Source of the DNA: Achatina immaculata
Taxonomy: Eukaryota; Mollusca; Gastropoda; Stylommatophora; Achatinidae
Length of the DNA stretch: 64,000 nucleotides
Reading direction: 5' to 3'
NCBI GenBank assembly: GCA_009760885.1
Contig: CM019713.1
Location: 2,747,031 to 2,811,030, forward strand
The position numbers were made by a program, and so were the translations under genes. The notes beneath the pieces are model-generated. The model was not told the origin of the DNA and did no database searches. It worked only from the letters and a program-made list of their open reading frames with translations. Position 1 is the first letter of the stretch. Every line of letters starts with the position of its first letter. Below are positions 44,845 through 55,462 of this stretch, piece after piece.

Positions 44845-45824
44845 TACAGGGTCCGGCATAAAGCATAGCCGGATTTAACTAATGTAGTGCGCAGAAACTG
44901 AATACGTGTGAAAAAAATGACGTCTGAGATGAAGCAGACAAGCGGTCATTTTAAACAAACACAACATCGCGCATTCACTGTTGAAACTTATTTTAAAAGT
45001 GGAGAATCGTCTATTACTGTACAACGAAAGTTTCGTTGCCATTTTGAGTTGCATCCCCATGGTAATATTCCCCATCGGAGGACAAAACAATTTTGAGGTG
45101 AGTCAAAAAATTTAAGGAAACCGGTAATTGCCTTAATAACACGTCTACTGGTCGTCCAAGAACTCAACAGACACCTAAACGAATTCAAGAAGTTCGCAAC
45201 GCATTGCTTCGTAGCTCTCTGCGATCAGCTGTTAGGAACGTTATGGCAGCTGGCATCCTCCTACTATTAATTGCGATCTTTATGTGCAGACGCTAACTGA
45301 ATACTTCATTCAAGACTTGGCCAATAGAATAAGAGACTAATATGGTTTCAACAAGATGAAGCAACTGTCTATACAGCCCGTCAGTCCATGGCCATGCTGC
45401 GACAAGCATTTCCCAATCGTCTTATTTCCAGATTTGGGGATATTCATTGGCCGGCAAGGTCACAAGATTTATCGGCTGCAGACTTCTCTTTTAATGTGGG
45501 TATCTCAAGAACACGGTGTGTGCTAGTCGACCACAGTCAGTTGCAGACCTAAAAGATCGAATCCGACACTACATTCAAAATATCCCTTTGAACATGTTAA
45601 ATGGTGTTATGCAGAAATTTTCCAGACGCCTGGCTGAATGTATCAAATGTAATGGCGGTCGTCTAACCGGCGTAATTTTCAAAACCTAAATAAGATTTCA
45701 GTAATAGTAAAAATACACATTTTTCTGAGTTTCATTTAACTTTTTTTTTTTTTAACCAAAAACCTGTATAGCGCTTATTTATTTTTCATTTAAAAAATCC
45801 AGCTGTGCTTTAAGCCGAGCCGTA
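44845..45824 (+). mobile_element. Tc1/mariner-superfamily deletion derivative with terminal inverted repeats
   Basis: The left end cagggtccggcataaagca (44847 on) and the right end (reverse complement of 45795-45822) match over about 28 bp, with TATA at both outer sides. Inside are decayed transposase pieces: AFTVETYFKSGESSITVQRK, NNTSTGRPRTQQTPKRIQE, then after an internal deletion WFQQDEATVYTARQSMAML, FPNRLISRFGDIHWPARSQD, LSAADFSF and at the end RLAECIKCNGGRLTGVIFKT. The QQD and final D motifs of the DDE/D domain are visible; the first catalytic part is deleted. It is non-functional. Confidence 0.85.
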
Positions 45825-45984
45825 TACTTGCTGAAGCAATCCCCAACATGGCTTTAAGCGTGTTCAAGAAAACTGAAGCTCCATCTAGAAACACAGCAGA
45901 AGCTTGTGATCTTGGCAAAATGACACAGAGCTGTTGACTGAAGTTAATCTTTGCACCATTCACGCGGGCTTTAAAAGACACAAA

Positions 45985-46300
45985 AGAGCGTATCAACAAA
46001 AGAGCGTATCAATTGACTGGTGATACGTGGTAAAGGAAACAAAAGAGCGTATCAATTGACTGGTGATACGTGGTAAAGGACACAAAAGAGCGTATCAACT
46101 GACTGGTGATACGTGGTAAAGGAAACAAAAGAGCGTATCAATTGACTGGTGATACGTGGTAAAGGACACAAAAGAGCGTATCAACTGACTGGTGATACGT
46201 GGTAAAGGAAACAAAAGAGCGTATCAATTGACTGGTGATACGTGGTAAAGGAAACAAAAGAGCGTATCAATTGACTGGTGATACGTGGTAAAGGAAACAA
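45985..46300. repeat. Minisatellite, 43-bp unit with internal hairpin, about seven copies
   Basis: Unit aaaagagcgtatcaattgac plus tggtgatacgtggtaaagga and aac. Copies start at 46041, 46084, 46127, 46170, 46213 and 46256. Each carries cgtatca and tgatacg as an inverted repeat with a 9-nt loop. Confidence 0.92.
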
Positions 46301-46369
46301 AAAACCACGAGCGCGCTTTGTTACAGGGACTAAAATGGAATGGTCAGTTAACACATGAGAGGACATGGC

Positions 46370-46715
46370 TCCTTAAATGCAGGTTACCTTAATATGTGTC
46401 TCTTTAGCTGCATATTACCTTAAGATATGCCCCCTTGACTGCATGTTACCTCTATATATGACCTCTTAACTGCAGGTTATCTTAATATATGTCCCCTTAA
46501 CTGCAGGTTACCTTAATATATGCCCCCTTAACTGCAGGTTACCTTAATATATGCCCCCTTAACTGCAGGTTACCTTAATATATGTCCCCTTAACTGCAGG
46601 TTACCTTAATATATGTCCCATTGACTGCAGGTTACCTTAATATATGTCTCCTTAACTGTAGGTTACCTTAATATATGTCCCACTGACTGTAGGTTACCTT
46701 AATATTCGTCTACGC
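46370..46715. repeat. Minisatellite, 31-bp unit, about 11 copies
   Basis: Unit ttaactgcaggttaccttaa plus tatatgtcccc. Confidence 0.92.
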
Positions 46716-46776
46716 ATCGTCTAAAGGCTGCATCCAATAAGCAAGATAACTGACTTTCTGTGTGCGTATTTTATTT

Positions 46777-46983
46777 TGTTGTGACACTCATGTCTGGGTT
46801 TGGCATAGTCTTTGAACCACTGCCGCTTACTTTTTCTTTGGTTGATTGTTATTATTCCGTCTTTCTTCACATTTTCGTTATACCTTTTGATGTCATTACT
46901 ATTATTATTATTATTTCATTATTCACATTATTATTAAGGTAAGACGGACCAATATACTTCCTGTTGTGACACTCATGTCTGGG
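46777..46983. repeat. 22-bp direct repeats flanking a 163-bp segment
   Basis: The 22-mer containing gacactcatgtctggg occurs at 46777-46798 and 46962-46983. The enclosed segment has an ATT-rich run. It could be a small insertion with a target-site duplication, or chance duplication. Confidence 0.5.
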
Positions 46984-47025
46984 GCTTTTAAAAAATTAAT
47001 CTTCCATGTTATTTACAGGATAAAG

Positions 47026-47029
<4 letters not shown>

Positions 47030-47066
<37 letters not shown>

Positions 47067-47095
47067 CACACACAATCACACACACACCTAAGAGA
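47030..47095. repeat. (TC)n/(CA)n microsatellite
   Basis: About 17 TC units followed by gcacacacacaatcacacac. Confidence 0.88.
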
Positions 47096-47465
47096 ACGCA
47101 AAGACCAGTTAATCCGACTTTAGGAGAGGAGCAATCCTGGCGTGTGATATCTTAAATTTTCGCCGTCTTCTTTCATTCTTTCTTTCTTTATTTCTTTTCC
47201 ACAAACGTTTTTCGTACAAAACGTATAAAGTTTCAAGCTGAGACTAATCTCATAGGACAATGATGACAAGGCTCACGTCCTGGTCTTGGAAGAACATCAA
47301 CAGTCTCCCGTGTGGTAAAACACTTGACAGAGGTCCCAGATTCTGATGAGCCACAATACTGTAGTCCCCTATGACTTACTAGAAACGTGCCAGATAGTGA
47401 GATGGCTAGACGAAGAAACGCAATGCCACAACTATGATGTGCGTTAAAATTCCCTGTACAGTACA

Positions 47466-47632
47466 TTCTTGGCAATAGAATAGCAGAAGATGGAAGCAGC
47501 GAAGAGGACATCAACAACAGACTAACTAGAGCAAACCAGGCTTTCGCAGTCTTGCTCAATATATAGAAATCTAGAAAGGCGAGCAAGAGAAAACTAAAAT
47601 CAGGATATTTAAGAGTAATGTACCCAGGATGG
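47466..47632 (+). mobile_element. LINE-C internal fragment
   Basis: Matches 38625-38780 of the LINE-C copy (ggaagcagcgaagaggacat, caaccaggctttcgcagtct, then atatttaagagtaatgt). Both ends are truncated and no duplication was seen. Confidence 0.75.
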
Positions 47633-48073
47633 ACATTATACAGTTGAACTACACTTAGCAAGACAAACGTTGCTTGTGGAAGTCAAACAAAGACCATTTT
47701 AGTAATGGATGATGATGATGATGATGATGATGAATGGTAGTCGATGAAAAAAAGCCAGCTTCACATAGTTCGAATTGCAGGTGACGAAATAACTGACATC
47801 AAAACACTGAAGCTGAGAACAACTGGCCAGTAGATTGCCACAGAACACACACAATAGGAGACATCTTGTTTCTTCACAAACTCTCTCCAGTGACAAAGGG
47901 AAACACAACTTCATGCACTCGAGAATCTGGGTAGATCTTCCTCTCTGTCCGAGCCTTAGACTATCGATGATACCCGTTGAACCTGTGGTTGGTGATTATG
48001 ATGATATACATTGTGTATGTCAGAGAAGCAATCATAACGACTGATGTTATAAATGGATATATTCTATACGTAC

Positions 48074-48140
48074 CTGACTGCTTCATAAGCTGAAAAAGAA
48101 TGATGAAAGCACACAAGCACACAGTCTGTACAGAAGTCAT
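48074..48140 (-). CDS. Orphan candidate signal-peptide exon
   Basis: ATG at 48140 starts MTSVQTVCLCAFIILFQLMK, a signal-like hydrophobic segment, and the frame reaches a good donor (gtacgt) after the first base of a codon. This is the architecture of exon 1 in the two Ly6 genes. No partner exon was recognised between here and gene 2, so it could be an upstream alternative first exon of gene 2 or the start of another gene. About 0.7 kb upstream, 48840-48900 is GC-richer and carries CACGTG, GGGCGTGG and a CCAAT motif, which could be promoter elements. Confidence 0.4.
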
Positions 48141-48929
48141 TGTTCTGCGGGTGAGCACCGAAATATCTGGCAAGACTCCGAAGCTGGGATTGTTCAAGTT
48201 TTACTATCCTAATTTCGGCTCAACCGTGTAAATATGTCTAGTCTAAAGTTAACGGTTGTTTCGTTTTGCTAGTGCCTATACATCTGTAAATTTTCTTAGC
48301 ATTCTCTTGCAGTCCTGTGAATTAAAACTCAAATCTGAGATAAAAGCGACAGTAAACATGTGAAAATAGTTTCAAGTAATAAATAACCGATTCATTAAGA
48401 AGATCATATAAAGCCATCTGTACGAATTCTGTAGCACATCAGAGACATTTCTGTGACTGGTTTGTTCCGCTTCTAGTGCAGATACTATATCAAAACAACA
48501 ATAGTCATGGGCAGTGGTTTAACGAAAGGGTCAAGAGATGTTAAAGCGTTTCAAACTAAAACACCAGGTTCCGCAAAGGCTGCTATATTGCGATAGACGC
48601 AGTTACATGCCCGATAATGATCTTTAGTTTCTTCTCATTTTTCTTTTCGACTACTTATCCGCGGTACAGTTTTGTTTTAAAAGCAAGATGAAAATAAAAC
48701 GCACTCATAGAAAGATTTATCGGTTTCTCCTTCCCCTCGAAATATTATTGGTCTGGTCTGTAGCTTGCCTGCACCTCCCAGGAGCAAGACAGATCTTAAG
48801 TGAGGTCGTACAGCGCGGAAAGACGTCAGACCATTACTACTGCCGTCACGTGATCATAGTGCTTCTGATCACTAACCTTGCGGGCGTGGCTGACTTTATC
48901 CAATGGATTTAATACACCCGGTAAATATT

Positions 48930-49012
48930 TCGGAGCGCTTCTCTCTCTCTCTCTCTGTTTCTGTCTGTCTGTCTCTCTCTCTCTTTGTTTCTGTCTCTCT
49001 CTGTCTCTGTCT
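48930..49012. repeat. TC-rich microsatellite
   Basis: Imperfect (TC)n with tgtttctgtctg interruptions. Confidence 0.8.
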
Positions 49013-49069
49013 CTAATTTATGAACATATGAATTGAGAGAGGGCAAACTACCTTGTCGAAAAAACGTCA

Positions 49070-50229
49070 AACAATGAATGCCTGCCATGCTTATATATTA
49101 CTTGTGTCGTCCATGAATGCCGGCCGTGTTTATATATTACTTGTGTCGTCCATGAATGCCAGCCATGTTTGTATATTACTTGTGTCATCCATGTATGCCT
49201 GCCATGTTTATATATTACTTGTGTCATCCATGTATGCCTGCCATGTTTGTATATTACTTGTGTCGTCCATGAATGCCGGCCATGTTTGTATATTACTTGT
49301 GTCGTCCATGAATGCCAGCCATGTTTGTATATTACTTGTGTCATCCATGTATGCCCGCTATGTTTGTATATTACTTGTGTCATCCATGTATGCCCGCCTT
49401 GTTTGTATATTACTTGTGTCATCCATGTATGCCCGCCTTGTTTGTATATTACTTGTGTCACCCATGTATGCCCGCCTTGTTTGTATATTACTTGTGTCAC
49501 CCATGTATACCCGCCTTGTTTGTATATTACTTGTGTCATCCATGTATGCCCGCCTTGTTTGTATATTACTTGTGTCATCCATGTATGCCCGCCTTGTTTG
49601 TATATTACTTGTGTCATCCATGTATGCCCGCCTTGTTTGTATATTACTTGTGTCATCCATGTATGCCCGCCTTGTTTGTATATTACTTGTATCGTCCATG
49701 TATGCCCGCCTTGTTTGTATATTACTTGTGTCATCCATGTATGCCCGCCTTGTTTGTATATTACTTGTGTCATCCATGTATGCCCGCCTTGTTTGTATAT
49801 TACTTGTGTCATCCATGTATGCCCGCCTTGTTTGTATATTACTTGTATCGTCCATGTATGCTGCCATGTTTATATATTACTTATATCGTCCATGTATGCC
49901 TGCCATGTTTATATATTACTTATATCGTCCATGTATGCCTGCCATGTTTATATATTACTTATATCGTCCATGTATGCCTGCCATGTTTATATATTACTTG
50001 TATCGTCCATGTATGCCTGCCATGTTTATATATTACTTATATCGTCCATGTATGCCTGCCATGTTTATATATTACTTGTATCGTCCATGTATGCCTGCCA
50101 TGTTTATATATTACTTGTATCGTCCATGTATGCCCGCTATGTTTGTATATTACTTGTATCGTCCATGTATGCCTGCCATGTTTATATATTACTTATATCG
50201 TCCATGTATGCCCGCCATGTTTGTATATG
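49070..50229. repeat. Minisatellite, 39-bp unit, about 30 copies
   Basis: Unit tgtatgcccgccttgtttgt plus atattacttgtgtcatcca. Variants cluster: cctgccatgtttatat-type units at both ends, cccgccttg-type in the middle, and tatatcgtcc-type after 49850. The 39-bp period keeps frames open on both strands, creating false proteins up to 521 codons. No signal, domain or codon bias suggests coding. Confidence 0.95.
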
Positions 50230-50231
50230 AA

Positions 50232-50362
50232 ACCTGCGGCGAGTTCAGCTTAACTGGGACCAACATTAAATCGAATGTCCCTTTCGGAACACTTATTATA
50301 CTTTCTTTGTGGCTTCCGTTTATCTTCAGTCTTATCATCTCAATTCTCACGATTCACTCTCA

Positions 50363-50413
<51 letters not shown>

Positions 50414-50690
50414 GCGCACACACACACGCACGCACGCACGCACGCACGCACGCACACACACGTACGTTTTACTTCATACTTTACAGTTATCACTTACATA
50501 TCAACCAGACGGTCCCTGGTTCGAATTCCAACTCGGGGCGGAATTTTTCCACATCAACTGGCACCGGAATCAGTGGGTATCTGGGGCTTTCCTGGGACAA
50601 CAGAGGCAGCGAGGGTAGGTGCTGCCATGCAGACCTCAACTGCTGTGGTGGCTTATAAATGTGAAGGCACTAACACATCACACCCCTACC
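50232..50690 (+). repeat. Dispersed SINE-like repeat, copy 1, with microsatellite inside
   Basis: Parts 50232-50345 and 50500-50690 match 51975-52290: gcttaactgggacc, gtggcttccgttta, ccctggttcgaattcc, actggcaccgga and gtgaaggcac. A (TC)n(CA)n(CG-rich) tract at 50360-50463 sits where the other copy has none. The ggttcgaattcc motif is B-box-like; the A box is not clear. Confidence 0.55.
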
Positions 50691-50784
50691 GCGTGCACAT
50701 CTCCATCGTTATACCGTCTAAATTGCACATCTTTTTGAAAAACAAATCTTAGCAGGACTCACTCACTCACTCACTCACTCACTC

Positions 50785-51005
50785 ACTCAAGGACATGGAT
50801 GGTTGGACATTACGAATACTGTAAGCTCTCAAGAAAAAAAAACACCTTCAAACTGAGAATACTACATTACAGGCTTAGACACAATCTGTATCAGAATTTG
50901 ACAGCTAGTTCAACAGACCTGTATGCCTGTAGTGAAGAGGACGTGAACCACACTACACCCAGAGATGCCAGCTACACAACCCGCTCAAACAAAATGTCCT
51001 GGTCA
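50785..51005 (+). pseudogene. LINE reverse transcriptase C-terminal remnant (tentative)
   Basis: Reads FKLRILHYRLRHNLYQNLTA, then ACSEEDVNHTTPRDASYTTR; the pattern RLR-H-L---L with a following acidic/His segment recalls the zinc-knuckle C-terminus seen at 22.9 kb. The cysteines are mostly lost, so this is weak. A (CTCA)n tract precedes it (50757-50788). Confidence 0.35.
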
Positions 51006-51970
51006 TACTGAACCCCCCTTACAGGAAAAAAACTCTACAGAGACGAATTTTCGCATCTGTGAAAGAGATTGCCGTCGATGACTGAGCGAGCAACTACAAC
51101 AAAGAAAGGAAAAAGGAAGTATATACAATTTGTATACCCCTTTCTTGGCGTATCTGCTGTCTTTGTGCATTACCACGTAGCTTTACATTGAGTTGTTTAC
51201 AGAAAGGTCAGCCAGATGTGACATACTCCTTGTATATTTGACATGGCATCAAGTTTCATGTCAAACAGAAGGGAGCCAAATTTGCCATATTTTCGTTATA
51301 TTCCTGTGTCTGTACGAACGTTGGACCTGAAAGTTTGAGTTTCAGTTACAAACACAACGTACAAGTTAAACAAGAGAAGAGTTCCAAAGAAAAATATTAC
51401 CCCCCCCCCCCCAGTAAGCAGCTTATTAGAACAAGCCGTGAAAGTAAAAGAGCTGTTTCAGTTGTACGTAGCTGTTTCAGTTGTACGTATGCCGCTTTTG
51501 TTTGTGTGCTGACGATAGCACAGCGAGAATATTTTGCTTCAAAACGATAAATAATAAACCAAAGAATGCAGGATAATAAACCAAAGAATGCAGGATAATA
51601 AATCAAAGAACTTAGTACTACATGAGGCTAGAATTGTCCTAAAATGTTTTGTTTAGCGCGATATTTAAATGAACGTGCACAGTTTCCTACTCTGTTCTAA
51701 ATGTTAAAGTTTTATAACTTATTATAACACGTGGTTTCACGTATTGAATGACACATGCATTCCAGGTTGCAGTAAAATGTCTTCCCCACAGTTTATCTAA
51801 GGATATCTTCCTCAGCACCAAGACACACACACACCACTTGCGCGCGTATACACACACACACACACACATTCACACAAGCAGCACAGAGCTTCCGTTGTAT
51901 TTCAGATATCTTGCAGCCGAATGAAAATAACAGATCAAACCGTTTGATAATGTAGCGAACTGACAATGTA
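51006..51970. other. Interval with poly-C and (CA)n tracts, nothing else recognised
   Basis: Includes a run of C at 51401-51412, a 25-bp direct repeat of aataaaccaaagaatgcagg (51552-51600), and (CA)n at 51823-51870. Confidence 0.4.
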
Positions 51971-51974
51971 CGCA

Positions 51975-52290
51975 TCTTCGACGAGCTCATCTTAATTGGG
52001 ACCGGCATTAGAACTCACGCTCCTTTGGTAACATCTGTTAGACTTTAGTTGTGGCTTCCGTTTACCACGATTCTCACGAAATATTCAAAGACGTTTGGCT
52101 GTACCGTTACTACTGGCTTGTAAATCAGAAGGTCCTTGGTTCGATTTCGCTCTCGGGTAGAATTTCTTTAGACCGACTGGCACAGGAGTCACCCCAACCT
52201 AAACAAAAACGGCGAGGACAGGTGCTGGCATCCTTACTTCAAATGCTGTAGTGGACTAGAAATGTGAAGGCTTTAAGGCATAATACCCTC
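51975..52290 (+). repeat. Dispersed SINE-like repeat, copy 2
   Basis: Homologous to 50232-50690 without the microsatellite: cttaattgggaccggcatta, gttgtggcttccgtttacca, ccttggttcgatttcg, ccgactggcacaggag and gtgaaggc. Immediately followed by a LINE-A fragment. Confidence 0.55.
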
Positions 52291-52503
52291 ATTCATTAAT
52301 TTGCATGTCCCTTGCAGAACTTTGCCTCCCTAACAGCTCTCCTATAGGCCTCTCGGTTGTGAGCAAGATGCCCTGCTGCTGATGCATCCATTTGCAGATC
52401 ATCAACGATGTCTTGCCGCCATCTTCGCCTTGGTCTCCCTCTCTTTATTTTTCCCATTATGCATCCTTCCAAGACAGTTTTTCTCTAGATTATCATGACG
52501 TTC
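52291..52503 (-). mobile_element. LINE-A 3' fragment
   Basis: Minus-strand LINE-A end from catgcaaat(GAAT)n-type tail to the KRHDN region (gattatcatgacgtt at its 5' end). Decayed; same region as at 40.3 kb. Confidence 0.85.
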
Positions 52504-52896
52504 AATCTGAGGTAGTGAAATACAATGTTAAATCAATCACATAAATCATGCCAGATTTGTACATTTAGCTGGCATGAAAGTTATTTCTTATGTTCTCTTG
52601 AAATATATCTTGTTCTCTTATTTCAGTTACAGTAACTGTCCAAAAACTCTTTTGTTTATTGCAATACAACATATACCATAAATTATAGTTTCAGTAACAT
52701 ATAGTCCAACTTTCTATTCCAGTTTCATTCTTCTGCAAGTTTTAAAAGAAAGATTGAATCTGATGCCTACATATATCGTCTTCAGTAGACGATTCTTAGA
52801 AAAAAAAATCACGCACAAGATTTACTGGTTACCAAACACAGACAGACAGGTTCAAAGAAGAAATTCTCAGTTGTGTCTCTCTCAGGAGGAAAAGAA

Positions 52897-53015
52897 AGAT
52901 GAGCCATGCAGGGGGTCAAACACGACTGTTCCATGCAGGGGGTCAAACACGACTGTTCCATGCAGGGGCCAAACAAGACTGTTCCATGCAGGGGCCAAAC
53001 AAGACTGTTCCGTAC
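52897..53015. repeat. Minisatellite, about 27-bp unit, four copies
   Basis: Unit ccatgcagggggtcaaacac plus gactgtt; the last two units are shorter (caggggccaaacaag). Confidence 0.88.
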
Positions 53016-53084
53016 AAACTGTCGATCAGAGGCGTTTATTTGTGCTGTAAAAGTGTTACTTAATTTCTTGCAGTGAAGATTAGA

Positions 53085-53090
53085 TAGATG

Positions 53091-53141
<51 letters not shown>

Positions 53142-53190
53142 GATAGATAGATAGATAGATAGGTAGATTAGGTAGGTAGGTAGGTAGGTG

Positions 53191-53260
<70 letters not shown>

Positions 53261-53261
53261 C

Positions 53262-53301
<40 letters not shown>

Positions 53302-53615
53302 TAGGTGGGTAGGTAGGTAGATAAGTAGGTAGGTAGGTAGGTAGGCAGGCAGGTAGGTAGGTAGGTAGCTAGGTAGGTAGGTAGGTAGGTAGCTAGGTAG
53401 GTAGGTAGCTAGGTAGGTAGGTAGATAGGTAGGTAGGTAGATAGGTAGGTAGGTAGATAAGTAGGTAGGTAGGTAGGTAGGTAGATAGGTAGGTAGGTAG
53501 GTAGGTAGATAGGTAGGTAGGTAGGTAGGTAGGTAGATAGGTAGGTAGGTAGATAAGTAGGTAGGTAGGTAGGTAGGTAGGTAGATAGGTAGGTAGGTAG
53601 GTAGCTAGGTAGGTG
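53085..53615. repeat. (GATA)n then (GGTA)n tetranucleotide array
   Basis: gata units to about 53300, with gaca and ggta blocks, then almost pure aggt with periodic agata/agcta interruptions. Confidence 0.95.
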
Positions 53616-54700
53616 CTAGCAGCGTGTTGAAGGAGAACAGGGGAAAAATAAACTGCTAGATCACTGAAAACCAGCAATATTATTTTGACAGACTTCACAT
53701 CCACCAGGCAAATGAAGTAATCCCTAAAACTAATAATATAGGGCGGAATTAACATTAAAAAAATTGTCAGTTATTAGAATTTATACCAAATCTATCAAAT
53801 CCCAATATTCTAGTTATTGTTATGTGCGGCTGGCGTTTTTCCTACTTGTCAATGTACGTTACAACACTTACAATTAACGTTTGGTCAAAGAGAATGTCGG
53901 TTTAATAAAAAAAAATCTACCCGTGATAAACTGGTTTTGATGTCTGAAAGGTGTGAGAGAAGAGGGTCCGTTTCTGAAATCGTAGGTCTCAAGATGAAAC
54001 ACGTGGCCTAATTGGTCCCGGTGATAATTTGATGATAGGTAATTCTTGAGGAAATGACTGATACTAAAAACTGGGATACCAGTCATAAACATTGACTTAG
54101 AAATCACTTACAGGTGACGCTGTAATTATCTACCTAGTTATTTCTTATGGCGGCAGTAAGGCTTTCGTAATGGGAAGCAGTGCCAGTAATTCCATCAGAT
54201 TTAGACACTTGATTTGTTAAACTATATGTAATGTGATAAACTGACTGTAAAGCCGAGAATATGTGGTTTTCACTTTTTATGCGTCAAATTGCGTGGTTTT
54301 ATATATTTATTTACACTTAGCTATGAGTTTTTTTTACTTCACCACTTTTTCAACGCTTTAATCTTTACCATGTACACCAGGCCACATAGGTCTCAGGTCA
54401 GCTCCAGTGAACTGTCTAGGTTCATCTAGGTTTACCTGACCTGTGCTGTTAAAAACTGCTGAAAGCTGCCAGTGATTCTTTCTTCTTAGCACTTTTATAA
54501 GGACAGTATAAACAAGGGATTGGGGATTGGGGGCATAAGATTGTTGTTGGCGAGGTTCTTTAGTCTAGCACCCTCCGATTTCCCTTCAAACTCTGCCAGA
54601 TTTTCAGAAATTTCGGTGTTATTATTTCTCGTGTACACATTTTTCAAGTAGGAAACAACTACGCTTCCGTACAGTAAAGTGATTTACTAGAGCGTTGTAT
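53616..54700. other. Interval with nothing recognised
   Basis: AT-rich, non-repetitive; no open frame with motifs. Confidence 0.3.
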
Positions 54701-54711
54701 GGTTAGCATTA

Positions 54712-54847
54712 GAAAAAAAAAAGATAGACAAAGCGCTTTAGACATGAGAGAAAGAACAATAACAAGATGGATGTGAATTACCAAGGACTCAAACCCCCTT
54801 TCTCCTTCAAGGCGAGCAGCCGCCAAGCCACGCTGCCATCTTATACC
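54712..54847 (-). mobile_element. tRNA-related SINE fragment
   Basis: On the minus strand an A-box-like tggcttggcgg (54830-54820) and a B-box-like ggtttgagtcc (54795-54785) are 25 bp apart, as in tRNA-headed SINEs. A short body and a T-run follow. Confidence 0.5.
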
Positions 54848-54904
54848 TCCGAATAAAGGTGCTGGAATAACGAAGTCTTCAGTGTGGCTGAAATTACACA
54901 TAAA

Positions 54905-55140
54905 GAAAACGAAGTCACAACACAGAAAGGAAACGAAGTCACGACACATAAAGGGAACGAAGTCACAACACAGAAAGGAAACGAAGTCACGACACAAAAA
55001 TGAAATGAAGTCACAACACAGAAAGGAAACGAAGTCACGACACAGAAAGGAAACGAAGTCACGACACAGAAAGAAAACGAAGTCGCAACACAGAAAGGAA
55101 ATGAAGTCACGACACAGAAAGGAAACGAAATCACGACAGA
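54905..55140. repeat. Minisatellite, 24-bp unit, ten copies
   Basis: Unit cgaagtcacgacacagaaag plus gaaa. The 24-bp period keeps frames open on both strands. Confidence 0.92.
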
Positions 55141-55356
55141 GAAACTCAGTTAGTTAAATTCGACGTCCTGGATAACTCTCTAGTCATTTATCTTTCTCTC
55201 AAGTTTAAAGTGCATTGTGAAATATTTTTCGAATGCTAACATACAATATTGTTCTAAGTCACTCCATGAGACCTCTGTAATTGACTGACAGCGTCGAGAA
55301 AGGACAACATGGGGAAGACCCTTTCTTCATAACAGTTGCTGTGTAAGAACCGTATA

Positions 55357-55357
<1 letters not shown>

Positions 55358-55400
<43 letters not shown>
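55358..55400. repeat. (TA)n microsatellite
   Basis: About 20 TA units just outside the mariner-like end. Confidence 0.88.
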
Positions 55401-55406
<6 letters not shown>

Positions 55407-55462
55407 CACAAGGTGTGTCCGGTAAGCACTGAGACTGACTGCATAAAATTCGATTTGTTCAA

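Noticed and set aside
47233..47661. 142-codon minus-strand frame with several cysteines
   Set aside because: Half of it is the reverse strand of a LINE-C fragment; the rest has no Ly6 spacing or splice sites that fit.
47740..47914. Possible Ly6-like exon on the minus strand (LQCFDVSYFVTC)
   Set aside because: The acceptor phase does not match phase 1 without a stop, and the cysteine spacing is not that of Ly6.
49053..50618. 521-codon plus-strand frame with ILLVSSMYA repeats
   Set aside because: It is the translation of a 39-bp minisatellite; all other frames over the array are open too, and it has no start context, domain or non-repeat body.
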